DNA from: Metabacillus lacus
Lineage (GTDB): Bacteria; Bacillota; Bacilli; Bacillales; Bacillaceae
Reading direction: 5' to 3'
Length of the DNA: 64,000 bases
NCBI RefSeq assembly: GCF_009674805.1
Contig: NZ_WKKI01000002.1
Coordinates: forward strand, 146,763 to 210,762
The notes below the pieces were generated by a model that was not told the origin of the DNA, made no database searches, and was given only the letters and a program-made list of their open reading frames with translations. This document shows positions 47,048 through 57,068 of this stretch, piece after piece (position 1 is the first letter of the stretch; every line of letters begins with the position of its first letter). The position numbers and the translations under genes are program-made.

Positions 47048-48358
47048 TTATTTTCTAGCTCTTGGAAAAATTTTAATTGGTGTGCCTTCAAATCCAAATG
47101 CATCCCGAATTCTGTTTTCAAGAAAACGCTCATACGAAAAATGCATCAGTTCAGGTTCATTGACAAAAACAGCAAAGGCAGGCGGCTTGACTGCAACTTG
47201 TGTTGCATAAAATATTTTCAGACGTTTTCCTTTGTCTGTCGGAGTAGGATTCATGGCAACTGCATCCATGACTACTTCATTTAAGATATTCGTTTGCACC
47301 CTGAGTGCATGGTTTTCGCTTGCCTTCACAATCTCAGGCATCAAGGTATGAATACGCTTTGTCGTTTTTGCGGAAAGAAATACAACCTGCGCATAGCTCA
47401 GGAACAAAAAGTGTTCCCGGATATTTTGTTCAAATTCTTTCATCGTGCGTTCATCTTTTTCTACAGCATCCCATTTGTTTACCACAATTACGACTGCTCT
47501 GCCGGCTTCATGTGCGTAGCCTGCAATCTTTTTATCCTGTTCAATGATTCCTTCTTCTCCATCAATCACAACCAGCACTACATCGGAGCGGTCGATGGCC
47601 TTTAATGCACGAAGAACGCTGTATTTTTCAGTTGTTTCATATACCTTACCCTTTTTACGCATACCAGCCGTATCAATAATGACGAAATCCTGGCCGTTTG
47701 CTTTATAAGGAGTATCAATCGCATCCCTTGTTGTTCCAGCGATGTTGCTCACAATGACCCTTTCCTCACCCAGGATTGCATTCACCAGAGAGGATTTCCC
47801 AACGTTGGGACGGCCAATTAAAGAAAATTTTATTGTTTCATCGTCATATTCATCCGCCGCAATATGTTTAAAATTCTTGGCAACTTCGTCAAGAAGGTCG
47901 CCGAGTCCAATTCCGTGGGATCCAGAGATCGGGAACGGTTCGCCAAAGCCAAGTGAATAAAAATCGTAGATAGCTGAGCGCATTTCAAAATTATCAATTT
48001 TGTTTACAGCAAGAACGACAGGCTTTTTGGAACGATACAGTATTTTCGCTACCTCTTCATCTGCTGAGGTAACACCTTCACGTCCATTTGTTAAGAATAT
48101 GATCACATCAGCTTCATCAATGGCTATTTCTGCCTGCTGGCGAATTTGTGCCAGAAAAGGTTCATCTCCTATATCAATTCCACCAGTATCAATAATGTTA
48201 AACTGATGAGTCAGCCACTCTCCTGAGCTGTAGATGCGATCCCTTGTTACTCCGGGAATATCTTCAACAATTGATACTCGCTCTCCTACAATTCTGTTAA
48301 AAATAGTTGACTTGCCTACATTAGGTCTTCCTACAATCGCTATTATCGGTTTTGGCAT
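47048..48358 (-). CDS. der: Ribosome-assembly GTPase Der (EngA)
   Basis: Der has two tandem GTPase domains and a KH-like C-terminal domain and acts in 50S assembly. Both P-loops read GRPNVGKS (residues about 8-15 and 183-190); DTGG and DTAG G3 motifs and NKID/NKWD G4 motifs are present. The 436 residues match B. subtilis. I chose the ATG at 48358 ([10 protein letters not shown]) with AAAGGTG 9 nt upstream. Confidence 0.97.
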   Translation of the reverse strand: MPKPIIAIVGRPNVGKSTIFNRIVGERVSIVEDIPGVTRDRIYSSGEWLTHQFNIIDTGGIDIGDEPFLAQIRQQAEIAIDEADVIIFLTNGREGVTSADEEVAKILYRSKKPVVLAVNKIDNFEMRSAIYDFYSLGFGEPFPISGSHGIGLGDLLDEVAKNFKHIAADEYDDETIKFSLIGRPNVGKSSLVNAILGEERVIVSNIAGTTRDAIDTPYKANGQDFVIIDTAGMRKKGKVYETTEKYSVLRALKAIDRSDVVLVVIDGEEGIIEQDKKIAGYAHEAGRAVVIVVNKWDAVEKDERTMKEFEQNIREHFLFLSYAQVVFLSAKTTKRIHTLMPEIVKASENHALRVQTNILNEVVMDAVAMNPTPTDKGKRLKIFYATQVAVKPPAFAVFVNEPELMHFSYERFLENRIRDAFGFEGTPIKIFPRARK

Positions 48359-48409
48359 ACATGCTCGCACCTTTCATTTATGTATCATTTTTTAGTTGTT
48401 TTTTTATCC

Positions 48410-48437
48410 GTATTACGCAAGTAACAAAACTGTCCAA
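48410..48437 (-). promoter_or_regulatory. Candidate promoter of der-gpsA
   Basis: TTGGAC, 16-bp spacer, TAATAC on the minus strand, about 50 bp upstream of der. Confidence 0.4.
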
Positions 48438-48640
48438 TTGCAATACCTGTATTTCTCCAGTGAGAAAATTCGGGTTGCGGGCAGCCTGAGAAGCTTTAGC
48501 TTCCCTGGCGTTGAGTTCACCAGCTCCATTTTCTCCTTCTCATATTGTAAAAGGTGTCTAAAGGAGATGCAATTCCTCTCGGTAAAGAATGATAACCATG
48601 CATCTGCTGCTTTATCAGCATAATAAATAGTCCAATTCAT
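48413..48640 (-). CDS. Doubtful small ORF upstream of der
   Basis: A 75-codon frame starting MNWTIYYADKAADAWLSFF. The opening 40 residues look protein-like, but there is no good ribosome site (only GGATG) and the candidate der promoter lies at its 3' end. I do not recognise it. It may be a chance frame or a decayed gene. Confidence 0.25.
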   Translation of the reverse strand: MNWTIYYADKAADAWLSFFTERNCISFRHLLQYEKEKMELVNSTPGKLKLLRLPATRIFSLEKYRYCNWTVLLLA

Positions 48641-48800
48641 GAGTAGTCATCCACACATTTCATATCTGCTATAAGAAAGAATTTTTGAAATAAGTAAGAA
48701 TATAAAAACAGCATACTTTTATAAAAAGAAACAGTTGTAACAGCAATACATCAGGATTGTGGCCGGCCGTATCAGCAGAAGAGAGCCTGGCCATTCTTTT

Positions 48801-48837
48801 ATAAAAGAAACCCTTCTAGTTTGCCATAGAAGGGTTA
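48801..48837 (-). terminator. Intrinsic terminator after the YIEGIA unit
   Basis: A 10-bp perfect stem (AACCCTTCTA/TAGAAGGGTT) with an 8-nt loop and UCUUUU tail on the minus strand. Confidence 0.85.
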
Positions 48838-48875
48838 ACTTTTATATTTTATCAGTTTTTCCTAAGTTCGACAAC

Positions 48876-49067
48876 TTAATGTCTTACAACCACGTACATA
48901 TCTTCCCCGATTCCATGGGCAATACCATCCAGTATTGCTTCGAGATTTCTGGCATAAAAGTCCATTTCATCTCTGTCTCGGCAGACAAATATAGCCGTTC
49001 CGCCTGCAGCTTTTTCAGGGCTGGTCGTAATAATGGCGAGTATGTATTTTTCTAGTGCAGCGCTCAC
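48876..49067 (-). CDS. Capping complement protein for YIEGIA
   Basis: This 63-residue protein (MSAALEKYILAIITTSPEK, IFVCRDRDEMDFYARNLEAILDGIAHGIGEDMYVVVRH) belongs to the small family encoded beside YIEGIA genes. It overlaps the YIEGIA gene by 4 bp (ATGA), so synthesis is coupled. It probably acts with that membrane protein during spore formation; the exact role is not known. Confidence 0.82.
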   Translation of the reverse strand: MSAALEKYILAIITTSPEKAAGGTAIFVCRDRDEMDFYARNLEAILDGIAHGIGEDMYVVVRH

Positions 49068-49957
49068 TGTGATCGACCCCTTTTGCTGGCTTTCATTTCC
49101 GTTGGCATCCTGATAGCATTTTCGAGGATTGGGACATCACCTATCACCTGTAAAGCCATCTCCCTGTCTTTCAACTGCGGCAGCACAAAAATGCCAACTC
49201 TGCCGTCATCAAGATCCCGCTTGGCAAGAGGCGATAGGGAAGGTTCTCCAGAGTCGGTTACAATGCCAAGGGCAATGGATACATCGTGCAGGATTGCCTG
49301 CCGCTGACCAAGATTTGCAATAGTAGATCTGGCATTCATGTTTTTAGGAACCAGAACAAACCCCATTCCATACTTTAAAATCATTTTCTGTTTTTCTGGA
49401 ATTCCGATATTCATGATATAAATATCGTCCACAAGCAGCCCAGCACCTTCAAAATGAGGTTCTACATACTCAATATCCACAATATCTTTTAGTGTTTTGC
49501 CAGCCATCAGCATTCTTGCTGCAAGCAGACAAAGAATCGCCGCAACTGCTGCCGCAAATATATTGAAAACAAGATAGGCAAAAGTGGTCAGCAGTGAGGA
49601 AAAAATGACGATATAATTTCTGCTTTCAAATGCAACTGCGATGCCCTCAATATATGTTTTGCCTCTAGGCACAAGCTCTAAATCATCAAGTTCTGTTAAG
49701 GTGTTTCGTTCCATATTCCGAACATCCCTGAACTGCGAAGCCGCCAGAGCTAAAAAGGTGATGGCAGTAAATTCTTCCTCCATAATTGCAGGAACAGCAA
49801 TCGTTCCCAGTCCTGCCGCAATAAATCCTAAAGCAATATGTATGACCTTGCCATGCAAATAGGTAGGATATTGCCTGTAATCAGTTTTCAGCATATACAT
49901 GCGAATCGCTACTCCTACTATGACTCCAAACAAAATCGGATACACAAATTCATTCAT
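49064..49957 (-). CDS. yphB: YIEGIA domain membrane protein (YphB/SeaA-like)
   Basis: A 297-residue membrane protein with the family hallmark YIEGIAVAFESRNYI near residue 110. Hydrophobic segments are at about residues 4-20, 40-60 and 125-165; the C-terminal part is soluble with LGIVTDSGEPSLSPLAKRDLDDGRVGIFVLP. B. subtilis YphB/SeaA is tied to spore envelope assembly. The ATG at 49957 has GGGAGGG upstream; the open frame before it runs into yphA. Confidence 0.88.
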   Translation of the reverse strand: MNEFVYPILFGVIVGVAIRMYMLKTDYRQYPTYLHGKVIHIALGFIAAGLGTIAVPAIMEEEFTAITFLALAASQFRDVRNMERNTLTELDDLELVPRGKTYIEGIAVAFESRNYIVIFSSLLTTFAYLVFNIFAAAVAAILCLLAARMLMAGKTLKDIVDIEYVEPHFEGAGLLVDDIYIMNIGIPEKQKMILKYGMGFVLVPKNMNARSTIANLGQRQAILHDVSIALGIVTDSGEPSLSPLAKRDLDDGRVGIFVLPQLKDREMALQVIGDVPILENAIRMPTEMKASKRGRSQ

Positions 49958-49958
49958 G

Positions 49959-50558
49959 CTATCCCTCCCTTTCCTTCCAAGTTCTTTCAAGCCAGCTCTC
50001 CATATTGACAACATAAATGTTAAAAGCTGACCATAAGACAATAAAAGCTCCACCTGCAAAAAAAGGATCCAGAAATGCAAGAGATCCTATAACCCCTTCC
50101 GGATTCAGCCGGTGAATCAGCAAGCTGTATAAAACCTCGCCTTGAATCATTGACATGCCATAAACACTGAGCTTTTCCTGCAGTGATTTCCCGAAATAAT
50201 TAGAACATACTGCAGCAATAGCTGATGCAAGCTGAACACCGCTTACAACAAACCAGACTGGATCACAAAGCTCAAACAGCCTAAGTCCTGAAGATGCAAG
50301 TGTGAGAGCCAGCACGAGAGCCGGAAACGTCAAGGTATAATGCAAGCCGCCAGCTGAAGCACTTATCATAGAGATGATCCAAATCAGCAGCAATGCGCCT
50401 GTAACGTGAAAGGCACCAAGCTGCAGTGAAAGAGAACTACATATAATAATTGTTAGCACAGCAGCCGACTGTAAAGTCCGTGCTTTGTTTTTTTGCATAA
50501 GGAATGTACAGTACAGCCAATAACCCCAAGCTAACCATAAAAATAATATTCCCTCCAT
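49959..50558 (-). CDS. yphA: YphA family membrane protein
   Basis: A 199-residue membrane protein with about six hydrophobic helices (for example LFLWLAWGYWLYCTFLM, LLLIWIISMISASAGG, AFIVLWSAFNIYVV). No catalytic motif is visible. It is first in yphA-yphB-capping protein and is probably made during sporulation, judged by its neighbours. Confidence 0.85.
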   Translation of the reverse strand: MEGILFLWLAWGYWLYCTFLMQKNKARTLQSAAVLTIIICSSLSLQLGAFHVTGALLLIWIISMISASAGGLHYTLTFPALVLALTLASSGLRLFELCDPVWFVVSGVQLASAIAAVCSNYFGKSLQEKLSVYGMSMIQGEVLYSLLIHRLNPEGVIGSLAFLDPFFAGGAFIVLWSAFNIYVVNMESWLERTWKEREG

Positions 50559-50685
50559 ACATCATCCTCCCCATTATTACCATTATGGATTGAAAACATG
50601 TAACTTAATCCAAAAACAGCAAAATTGTTTTGTATCATCCTGCAGCAGAAGTTAAACAATATTACTTGATAAAGGAGGGAAGCAG

Positions 50686-50817
50686 ATGGGAAAGGATAGA
50701 CAAGAAAAAAAGCTCAAAAAAAGCGGAAGAGTTGAATCAGACCGCGATCAGCAGATTAACTACAACGGAGCAACCGTAATGGAAGGACCTGAATCAGCAA
50801 GAAGACGAAATAAATAA
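50686..50817 (+). CDS. ypzI: Small conserved protein YpzI
   Basis: A 43-residue, highly charged protein starting MGKDRQEKKLKKSGRVESD with INYNGATVMEGPESARRR after it, which matches B. subtilis YpzI. AAAGGAGGG precedes the ATG by 6 nt. It is probably unstructured and of unknown role. It is on the plus strand, facing fni, and ends at a shared bidirectional terminator. Confidence 0.88.
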   Translation: MGKDRQEKKLKKSGRVESDRDQQINYNGATVMEGPESARRRNK

Positions 50818-50915
50818 GCAGTCAGGTATTTCTGTTACCAGACCACTGTGTTGTATGCCTCGTACAGCAGATGAATACCGGCATGCAGGGAGCAATGCAA
50901 AAAAATCCACAAAAT

Positions 50916-50961
50916 TAAAAAGGGTGAATGCCAGAACAATGCTGGAATTCACCCTTTTTTT
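50916..50961. terminator. Bidirectional terminator between ypzI and fni
   Basis: AAAAAGGGTGAAT pairs with ATTCACCCTTTTT, with a second inner stem GCCAG/CTGG-like, and A/T runs on both sides. It serves ypzI on the plus strand and fni on the minus strand. Confidence 0.9.
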
Positions 50962-51033
50962 ACTACATGTACGAATACTGAAAGCTATGATAACCTTTGG
51001 GAATTAATAAATCAGTCATTACATTGCATTGCA

Positions 51034-52086
<1,053 letters not shown>

Positions 52087-52097
52087 TCATCACCAAT

Positions 52098-53246
52098 TTA
52101 TTTTAGTTTGTTAAGCTGATCTCCAATCATTTCGCCAAGCTGAAAGCCGGAACTGGACTCTTCCTTTTGCTGATAATTACGGAAATCATCATCAGATGCT
52201 TTTGGCGATTCTTCCAGCTCACGAATGCTTAGAGAAATTCTTTGTTCATTTTCATTCACATCAAGAACTTTTACTTTTACAGTCTGATTTTCTTCCAGCA
52301 CTTCCTGAGGTGTGCCGATATGCTTGTTGGAAATTTGAGATATATGGACCAGGCCTTCTACCCCTGGCAGAATCTCTACAAATGCACCGAATGTAACAAG
52401 GCGCTTGACAGTTCCTTCAACAACTTCACCCTGCTTGAGTCTGTCACTGATATCTTCCCAAGGTCCTGGCAGAGTTTCTTTGACAGAAAGAGAAATTCTT
52501 TCATTATCCCGGTCGACAGACAGAATTTTTACTTTGACGCTCTGCCCTTCTTCAACAACATCTGAAGGCCGGTCAATATGTGTATGGGACAGTTGAGAAA
52601 TATGGACAAGACCGTCTATTCCGCCGATGTCTACAAAGGCACCGAAGTCTGTTAATCTTTGTACAGTGCCGTCAACAACATCACCAACTTGAAGGTTGTC
52701 TAGAAGACCTTGCTTTTTATCAGTCTGTTCTTTTTCAACAACAGCACGGTGGGAAAGAATGACACGGTTTTTCTCCTTATCAAGCTCCACTACCATGAGT
52801 GAAATGGTTTTTCCTTTATAATCAGAAAAATCTTCCACAAAATGCGTTTCAACAAGTGAAGCAGGAATAAATCCCCGTACGCCAAGGTCAACGACCAAGC
52901 CGCCTTTGACAACATCCTTTACTTCTGCTTCAAAAATTTCTTTATCTTCGTATTTTCTCTCAAGATCAGTCCATGCTTTGTCGGAATCCACAGCCCTTTT
53001 AGAAAGAATGAGAGCTTCATCCTCTACTTTTGTTACCTTAAGCTCAAGCTCGTCATTTTCGCTTACTGCATCAGAAGCTTTTTCAATATGCAGGCTGGAA
53101 AGCTCACTGATCGGGATAATTCCACTGTGTTTCACATTTTCAATTTCAACAATTACCTGTTTATCCTCTACTTTTGAAACTGTTCCTCTGACTACATCTC
53201 CAACTTCCGGGGTTTTTACATCAACTGAGTTCATCTCTTCTACCAT
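52098..53246 (-). CDS. ypfD: S1-domain RNA-binding protein (RpsA homolog YpfD)
   Basis: A 382-residue protein with four S1 repeats (about 16-85, 103-168, 189-257, 274-343), each with the RLxxFGAFVxI-type core such as QRLTDFGAFVDIGGIDGLVHISQLS. It resembles a shortened S1 protein; in B. subtilis it is not essential and not a permanent ribosomal protein. The length matches. It follows plsC and cmk. Confidence 0.95.
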   Translation of the reverse strand: MVEEMNSVDVKTPEVGDVVRGTVSKVEDKQVIVEIENVKHSGIIPISELSSLHIEKASDAVSENDELELKVTKVEDEALILSKRAVDSDKAWTDLERKYEDKEIFEAEVKDVVKGGLVVDLGVRGFIPASLVETHFVEDFSDYKGKTISLMVVELDKEKNRVILSHRAVVEKEQTDKKQGLLDNLQVGDVVDGTVQRLTDFGAFVDIGGIDGLVHISQLSHTHIDRPSDVVEEGQSVKVKILSVDRDNERISLSVKETLPGPWEDISDRLKQGEVVEGTVKRLVTFGAFVEILPGVEGLVHISQISNKHIGTPQEVLEENQTVKVKVLDVNENEQRISLSIRELEESPKASDDDFRNYQQKEESSSGFQLGEMIGDQLNKLK

Positions 53247-53360
53247 TCCGTTTTACCTCCTTGGCCAAAACCTGCCCGACTTAATAAAAAGAATATGTAT
53301 AATTTCCATTCCCTAAAGAATGAAATGAAAAACCCACTTTTTATAAACTTCTGATAAATG

Positions 53361-53969
53361 CTAACTTTTGTCAAGTGGCAGCGGCTGCCGGCCGTTTTTG
53401 ATCAGCAGATCGCTTATTGATTCCATTATAACAGCAGTAACCATCTCAGCAGAAGCTTTTTGCTCTTTCAGTTTTGTTAAGTTCAGCGGTTCTCCATAAA
53501 CAACCCTTAAAGGCTGAAGGGGCTTATAAGGACCAATGATTGCACACGGCACAACATGAGCCTGAGATCTCAGAGCAAAAAAGCCTGCTCCTGCCAGTCC
53601 TTTTCCCAGCTCTCCGTTTTTGCTTCTTGTTCCTTCAGGAAACAGTCCGAGCACACCCCCATCTTTCAGGATTTTAAGCCCGCTTCTCAATGCTTCTCTG
53701 TCGCTCATACCTCTTTTAACCGGAAAAGCACCAAGATTTCTTACTGTATTTCCAAGAACAGGAACTTTAAACAATTCTTCTTTTGCCATAAAGTGAACCA
53801 TCCTGGGAGAGGTGATTCCCACTACGGGAGGATCAAAATTATCAATGTGGTTTGTACAAAGAAGCACTCCCCCCTCTTTTGGGAAATGCTCAAGCCCGCT
53901 GACCTTTATTCTATACAGGGGCTTTAAAACTGAAGCAACCACAGATCTTGCAAATTGATAAAATAACAT
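53361..53969 (-). CDS. plsC: 1-acyl-sn-glycerol-3-phosphate acyltransferase
   Basis: PlsC adds the second acyl chain to lysophosphatidic acid at the membrane. The 202 residues show the acyltransferase blocks: catalytic LCTNHIDNFDPP (NHxxxxD), GAFPVKRG, LGLFPEGTRSKNGELG and PCAIIGPYKP. It lies 5 bp after cmk. In B. subtilis ypfD follows cmk directly, so plsC is an added gene at this spot in this lineage. Confidence 0.94.
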   Translation of the reverse strand: MLFYQFARSVVASVLKPLYRIKVSGLEHFPKEGGVLLCTNHIDNFDPPVVGITSPRMVHFMAKEELFKVPVLGNTVRNLGAFPVKRGMSDREALRSGLKILKDGGVLGLFPEGTRSKNGELGKGLAGAGFFALRSQAHVVPCAIIGPYKPLQPLRVVYGEPLNLTKLKEQKASAEMVTAVIMESISDLLIKNGRQPLPLDKS

Positions 53970-53974
53970 ATTAA

Positions 53975-54646
53975 TCAGAGCCTTTCGTTAATTAATTCCT
54001 TAATTCTGCCGACCACACCTTGTATATCGAGAGAGGTTGTATCAATTTCTACTGCATCTTCTGCTTTTTTCAAGGGAGCAGCTTCCCTTTCTGAATCAAT
54101 TTTATCACGCAGGGCTATTTCATGCTTTAGAAGTTCCAAGTCGGTGTCGATCCCTTTCCCGAGATTCTCCTCAAATCTTCTTCGAGCTCTTTCTTCCACT
54201 GAAGCTCTTAGGAATACTTTTACTTCTGCATGGGGAAGAACATGGGTCCCGATATCTCTGCCGTCCATCACAACACCGCCTGAGGAAGCCATTTCTCTCT
54301 GCCGTTTCACCATTTCTTCTCTTATTTTTGGAAGCCTGGCTGGAATGGAAACTGAATTGGTCACTTCATTACTGCGAATAATATCTGTGACATCCATACC
54401 GTTTATTTCTACCAATTGCCTTCCGTTCTTAGGAATTAAGGCAATCTGTGTATCTTTCAGCAGCATATTTAGAGCCTCTTCATCCTCAAGGCTGATTCCT
54501 TTGTTAAGGGCTTCAAATGTGATAGCACGGTACATGGCGCCGGTGTCAATATAAATATATGTCATATCCTCTGCAATAATTTTAGCAACTGTGCTTTTTC
54601 CAGCAGCTGCCGGTCCGTCTATTGCAATTGAAATTTTTCGTGTCAT
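53975..54646 (-). CDS. cmk: Cytidylate kinase
   Basis: Cmk phosphorylates CMP and dCMP. The P-loop is [16 protein letters not shown] (residues 8-23), with the NMP-binding [26 protein letters not shown] and the lid region ARRRFEEN. The 223 residues match B. subtilis (224). The ATG at 54646 has AAAGGAG upstream. Confidence 0.96.
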   Translation of the reverse strand: MTRKISIAIDGPAAAGKSTVAKIIAEDMTYIYIDTGAMYRAITFEALNKGISLEDEEALNMLLKDTQIALIPKNGRQLVEINGMDVTDIIRSNEVTNSVSIPARLPKIREEMVKRQREMASSGGVVMDGRDIGTHVLPHAEVKVFLRASVEERARRRFEENLGKGIDTDLELLKHEIALRDKIDSEREAAPLKKAEDAVEIDTTSLDIQGVVGRIKELINERL

Positions 54647-54679
54647 ACTTTTCTCCTTTAGTTTCATAGAATTGCTGAA

Positions 54680-54711
54680 AAACAAAATTGCAGGCTGGGC
54701 TCACCTGCAAT
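54680..54711 (-). terminator. Intrinsic terminator after ypfB
   Basis: Minus-strand stem TTGCAGG/CCTGCAA with a 9-nt loop and a U-rich tail (UUUUGUUUUU), immediately past the ypfB stop. Confidence 0.75.
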
Positions 54712-54713
54712 GA

Positions 54714-54890
54714 TCATTGTTTAAATGTTTCAAGCCATTCTGTTACGGTCATTTTATTTACGCCCTCATATTGAACAACTTTAGATAAATAGGGTGATAC
54801 AGCTTCCTGCTGAATGAGGATCTGAACAATAATCAGGCATACTAATTGAACTGCAATGATTTTGATCAACAGCTTTTCAAGTCGCGGCAA
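54714..54890 (-). CDS. ypfB: Small membrane protein YpfB (DUF5359)
   Basis: A 58-residue protein starting from a TTG at 54890 with AGGAG about 10 nt upstream. It has a basic N-terminus (MPRLEKLLIK), one membrane helix (IIAVQLVCLIIVQILI) and a conserved YLSKVVQYEGVN tail, which fits B. subtilis YpfB. The role is unknown. It lies between ypfA and cmk, as in B. subtilis. Confidence 0.8.
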   Translation of the reverse strand: MPRLEKLLIKIIAVQLVCLIIVQILIQQEAVSPYLSKVVQYEGVNKMTVTEWLETFKQ

Positions 54891-54941
54891 GCAAGGTCAA
54901 CTCCTGCATTTTTCTACTAGTATGCTGAAAAAGTTTGTGGT

Positions 54942-55598
54942 TTATTCTGGAAGAAGCCCTTTTTTCTTTAGAAGCAGCTGCCTTTCAAAGCAATAGCGCA
55001 AAACAGCCTGCCTGTCACTTTCCTGTATCTCGGTAAAATGAAGCGGGGCTTTCAGTGTGCCCGTTTTTTCATTTTTAAGAATGCGGATAATGTCTGCCTT
55101 CGCATCAATATATTCCACTTTTTCTTTAAAAGGCAAAGCGAGCAGCAGCCTTATCTCTCTGGAGTGTCCAAGTGGATGTCCTTCATTCAGCTTAATGGCA
55201 CATCCCCCCGCGCTGATATCCGAAGTCAGCGTAGTAAAAGGACCGAATGTTCCGTCAAGCGAGTGAACAGCAGCATCTAAAGCTGCCTCAATCCTGACAA
55301 ACTGCCGTCTTTGGATCCGCTCTATTTTTTCTTCTGAAGGAAGCTTAAGCAAGATTAATGGAATTTTTTCTTTTTTTCTTCCTGCAACTTTTGAAGTGAA
55401 TCTGTATGCCTGCTCTCCGGTTGTAAAGGAAGCATACAAACATTCGTCATTCATCAGAAAAGCAGTCTTTCCTGATTCTTCATTGATTGGATAATCAATG
55501 TATATGTAGTTTGAGTCAAGATCGGCAATTTTGCATTTCATTCGTTGTTTGCCTTCACCCTCTTGCTCAAGCAATAATACATCCCCGATATTCAGCAT
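54942..55598 (-). CDS. ypfA: PilZ-domain c-di-GMP receptor, flagellar brake (MotI/YpfA)
   Basis: A 218-residue protein with an N-terminal YcgR-like domain (residues 1-90) and a C-terminal PilZ domain. The c-di-GMP signature is present: RRQFVR near residue 97 and DISAGGCAIKL near 129. In B. subtilis the homolog (DgrA/MotI) binds MotA when loaded with c-di-GMP and stops the flagellum. It stands between ypeB and ypfB. Confidence 0.93.
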   Translation of the reverse strand: MLNIGDVLLLEQEGEGKQRMKCKIADLDSNYIYIDYPINEESGKTAFLMNDECLYASFTTGEQAYRFTSKVAGRKKEKIPLILLKLPSEEKIERIQRRQFVRIEAALDAAVHSLDGTFGPFTTLTSDISAGGCAIKLNEGHPLGHSREIRLLLALPFKEKVEYIDAKADIIRILKNEKTGTLKAPLHFTEIQESDRQAVLRYCFERQLLLKKKGLLPE

Positions 55599-55665
55599 AA
55601 AACCATCACTTTCATTATTTACTCATAGTTACTCATAGGCTGTCTTTACTATTAAATCATGGAAT

Positions 55666-55699
55666 GAAAAAAAGGAAAAGTCTCTTTCAACTTTTCCTT
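55666..55699 (-). terminator. Intrinsic terminator after ypeB
   Basis: Minus-strand stem GGAAAAGT/ACTTTTCC with an 8-nt loop and seven U residues, 9-10 bp past the ypeB stop. Confidence 0.88.
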
Positions 55700-55707
55700 T
55701 TCCAAAA

Positions 55708-57051
55708 TCACAAGCCGCTGTACAGCGGTTCGGAATTATCTAGCTTTTCAACCTTTTCTTCAGAACCGTCTTTTGCATTCACAAAAATCCTGTATGTGTC
55801 ATTGTCAATCGTACCGAAGAATTCGTAGCACAATACTTCTTCTCCTAATTCGTTAACGATTAACCCTAATCTCGTTTCCTGAATCTGCAGGTTTGGATTC
55901 AGCATGCCTGCAGCTTCCTTTTCCTCTATTTGCGGCTTAGGCAGCTCCCTTTTGCGGTGTGAGGACAAATAATCTCTTGCTGAATAACCAACAACCTGCC
56001 CATTATCCATTGCCACCTTCATCCGAACTGCTTCAGGATAAAGCCTTACCTGATTCTCTACTGGAACAAAGGTAAAGACACCAATATTATCGTATTGAGC
56101 TGTTTCGTCCAGCTGCAAATTTTTGTAGCCATGCGAATTTAAAAATTCTGCAGCTTTATTGGAGGCATCATTCAAGCTGATTTTGCGGTTTTTGACTTCC
56201 CGTTCCTGAATAAGCCAAATAGGATGGCCCCCCTTTTCAGTAATATCCATATAAATGTCAGCTTGATTCTTCTGATGGTTAATAGATATACTGTAAAACT
56301 GAAAGTCAGCTCCTTTTCCGCTTTTTGTTACTTTAAAGGAATCCGTTGTGTCAGGTACAAATTCCTTTGCAATCCTCACAGCTTCTTCTTCATTTATTGT
56401 TTTGCCTTCCAAATGCTTAAAGCCCTCATCACGGTTTTTAACTGATGTCATGGAAGGTCCAAGATCGGTTTCCGAGTATGCATCCACATTTCTCTCAACA
56501 GTTTTGAAGCCGTCGATAATTGTGTTGTCCGCTTGCTTTTTACCTGAAGCAAGAGCCATCTCAACATCCATCCATCTCAGGTTGTTGGCAAGGACTTTAT
56601 GCTGAACGGAACGCAATTCATTCTGAATGTCTGCAGATTGCTCATACAGAGCCTGCAGATTTTCGTATTCTTTATCTGATAACGGTTCTTTATCAAGATC
56701 ACGTACAGCTGCCCGGTAGCTGAAGTCACTGATCTTAGCCAGAAACTCTTCTGTTTTATTAAAAGGCAGCAGTGCCAGAGGCAGCTGTCCGACATCATTG
56801 TGAGCCTCTGAAGTAATTCTCCAAACATCCGCCAGGGCAGGTGAAAGAGACTTTCTTGAATTCATTGCGAGTGTTGCTCCAATCTGGTCATGCAAATGAT
56901 CAACCTGGTATGTTAAATCATGAAAAGCTCGCTGATAGTTATTTTCTGCCTCTATTAAAAGAGCATTTTTTTCCTGATGTTCTTTATAGCCCCAATAGCC
57001 GGTGCCGACCAATCCAACAGTCAGGACGGCTATTAATATTCCTCTTATCAT
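55708..57051 (-). CDS. ypeB: Germination protein YpeB
   Basis: YpeB is needed for SleB to be assembled and stabilised in the dormant spore. It has 447 residues with an N-terminal membrane signal-anchor (ILIAVLTVGLVGTGYWGY), a helical middle (about 30-210) and three C-terminal PepSY-like repeats (about 215-445), including EEAVRIAKEFV, ISLNDASNKAAEFL and ETRLGLIVNELGEEVLCYEF. I chose the third of three consecutive ATGs (57051) by spacing from GGGGTGAG. It follows sleB by 17 bp. Confidence 0.95.
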   Translation of the reverse strand: MIRGILIAVLTVGLVGTGYWGYKEHQEKNALLIEAENNYQRAFHDLTYQVDHLHDQIGATLAMNSRKSLSPALADVWRITSEAHNDVGQLPLALLPFNKTEEFLAKISDFSYRAAVRDLDKEPLSDKEYENLQALYEQSADIQNELRSVQHKVLANNLRWMDVEMALASGKKQADNTIIDGFKTVERNVDAYSETDLGPSMTSVKNRDEGFKHLEGKTINEEEAVRIAKEFVPDTTDSFKVTKSGKGADFQFYSISINHQKNQADIYMDITEKGGHPIWLIQEREVKNRKISLNDASNKAAEFLNSHGYKNLQLDETAQYDNIGVFTFVPVENQVRLYPEAVRMKVAMDNGQVVGYSARDYLSSHRKRELPKPQIEEKEAAGMLNPNLQIQETRLGLIVNELGEEVLCYEFFGTIDNDTYRIFVNAKDGSEEKVEKLDNSEPLYSGL

Positions 57052-57068
57052 CATCATCTCACCCCTTC

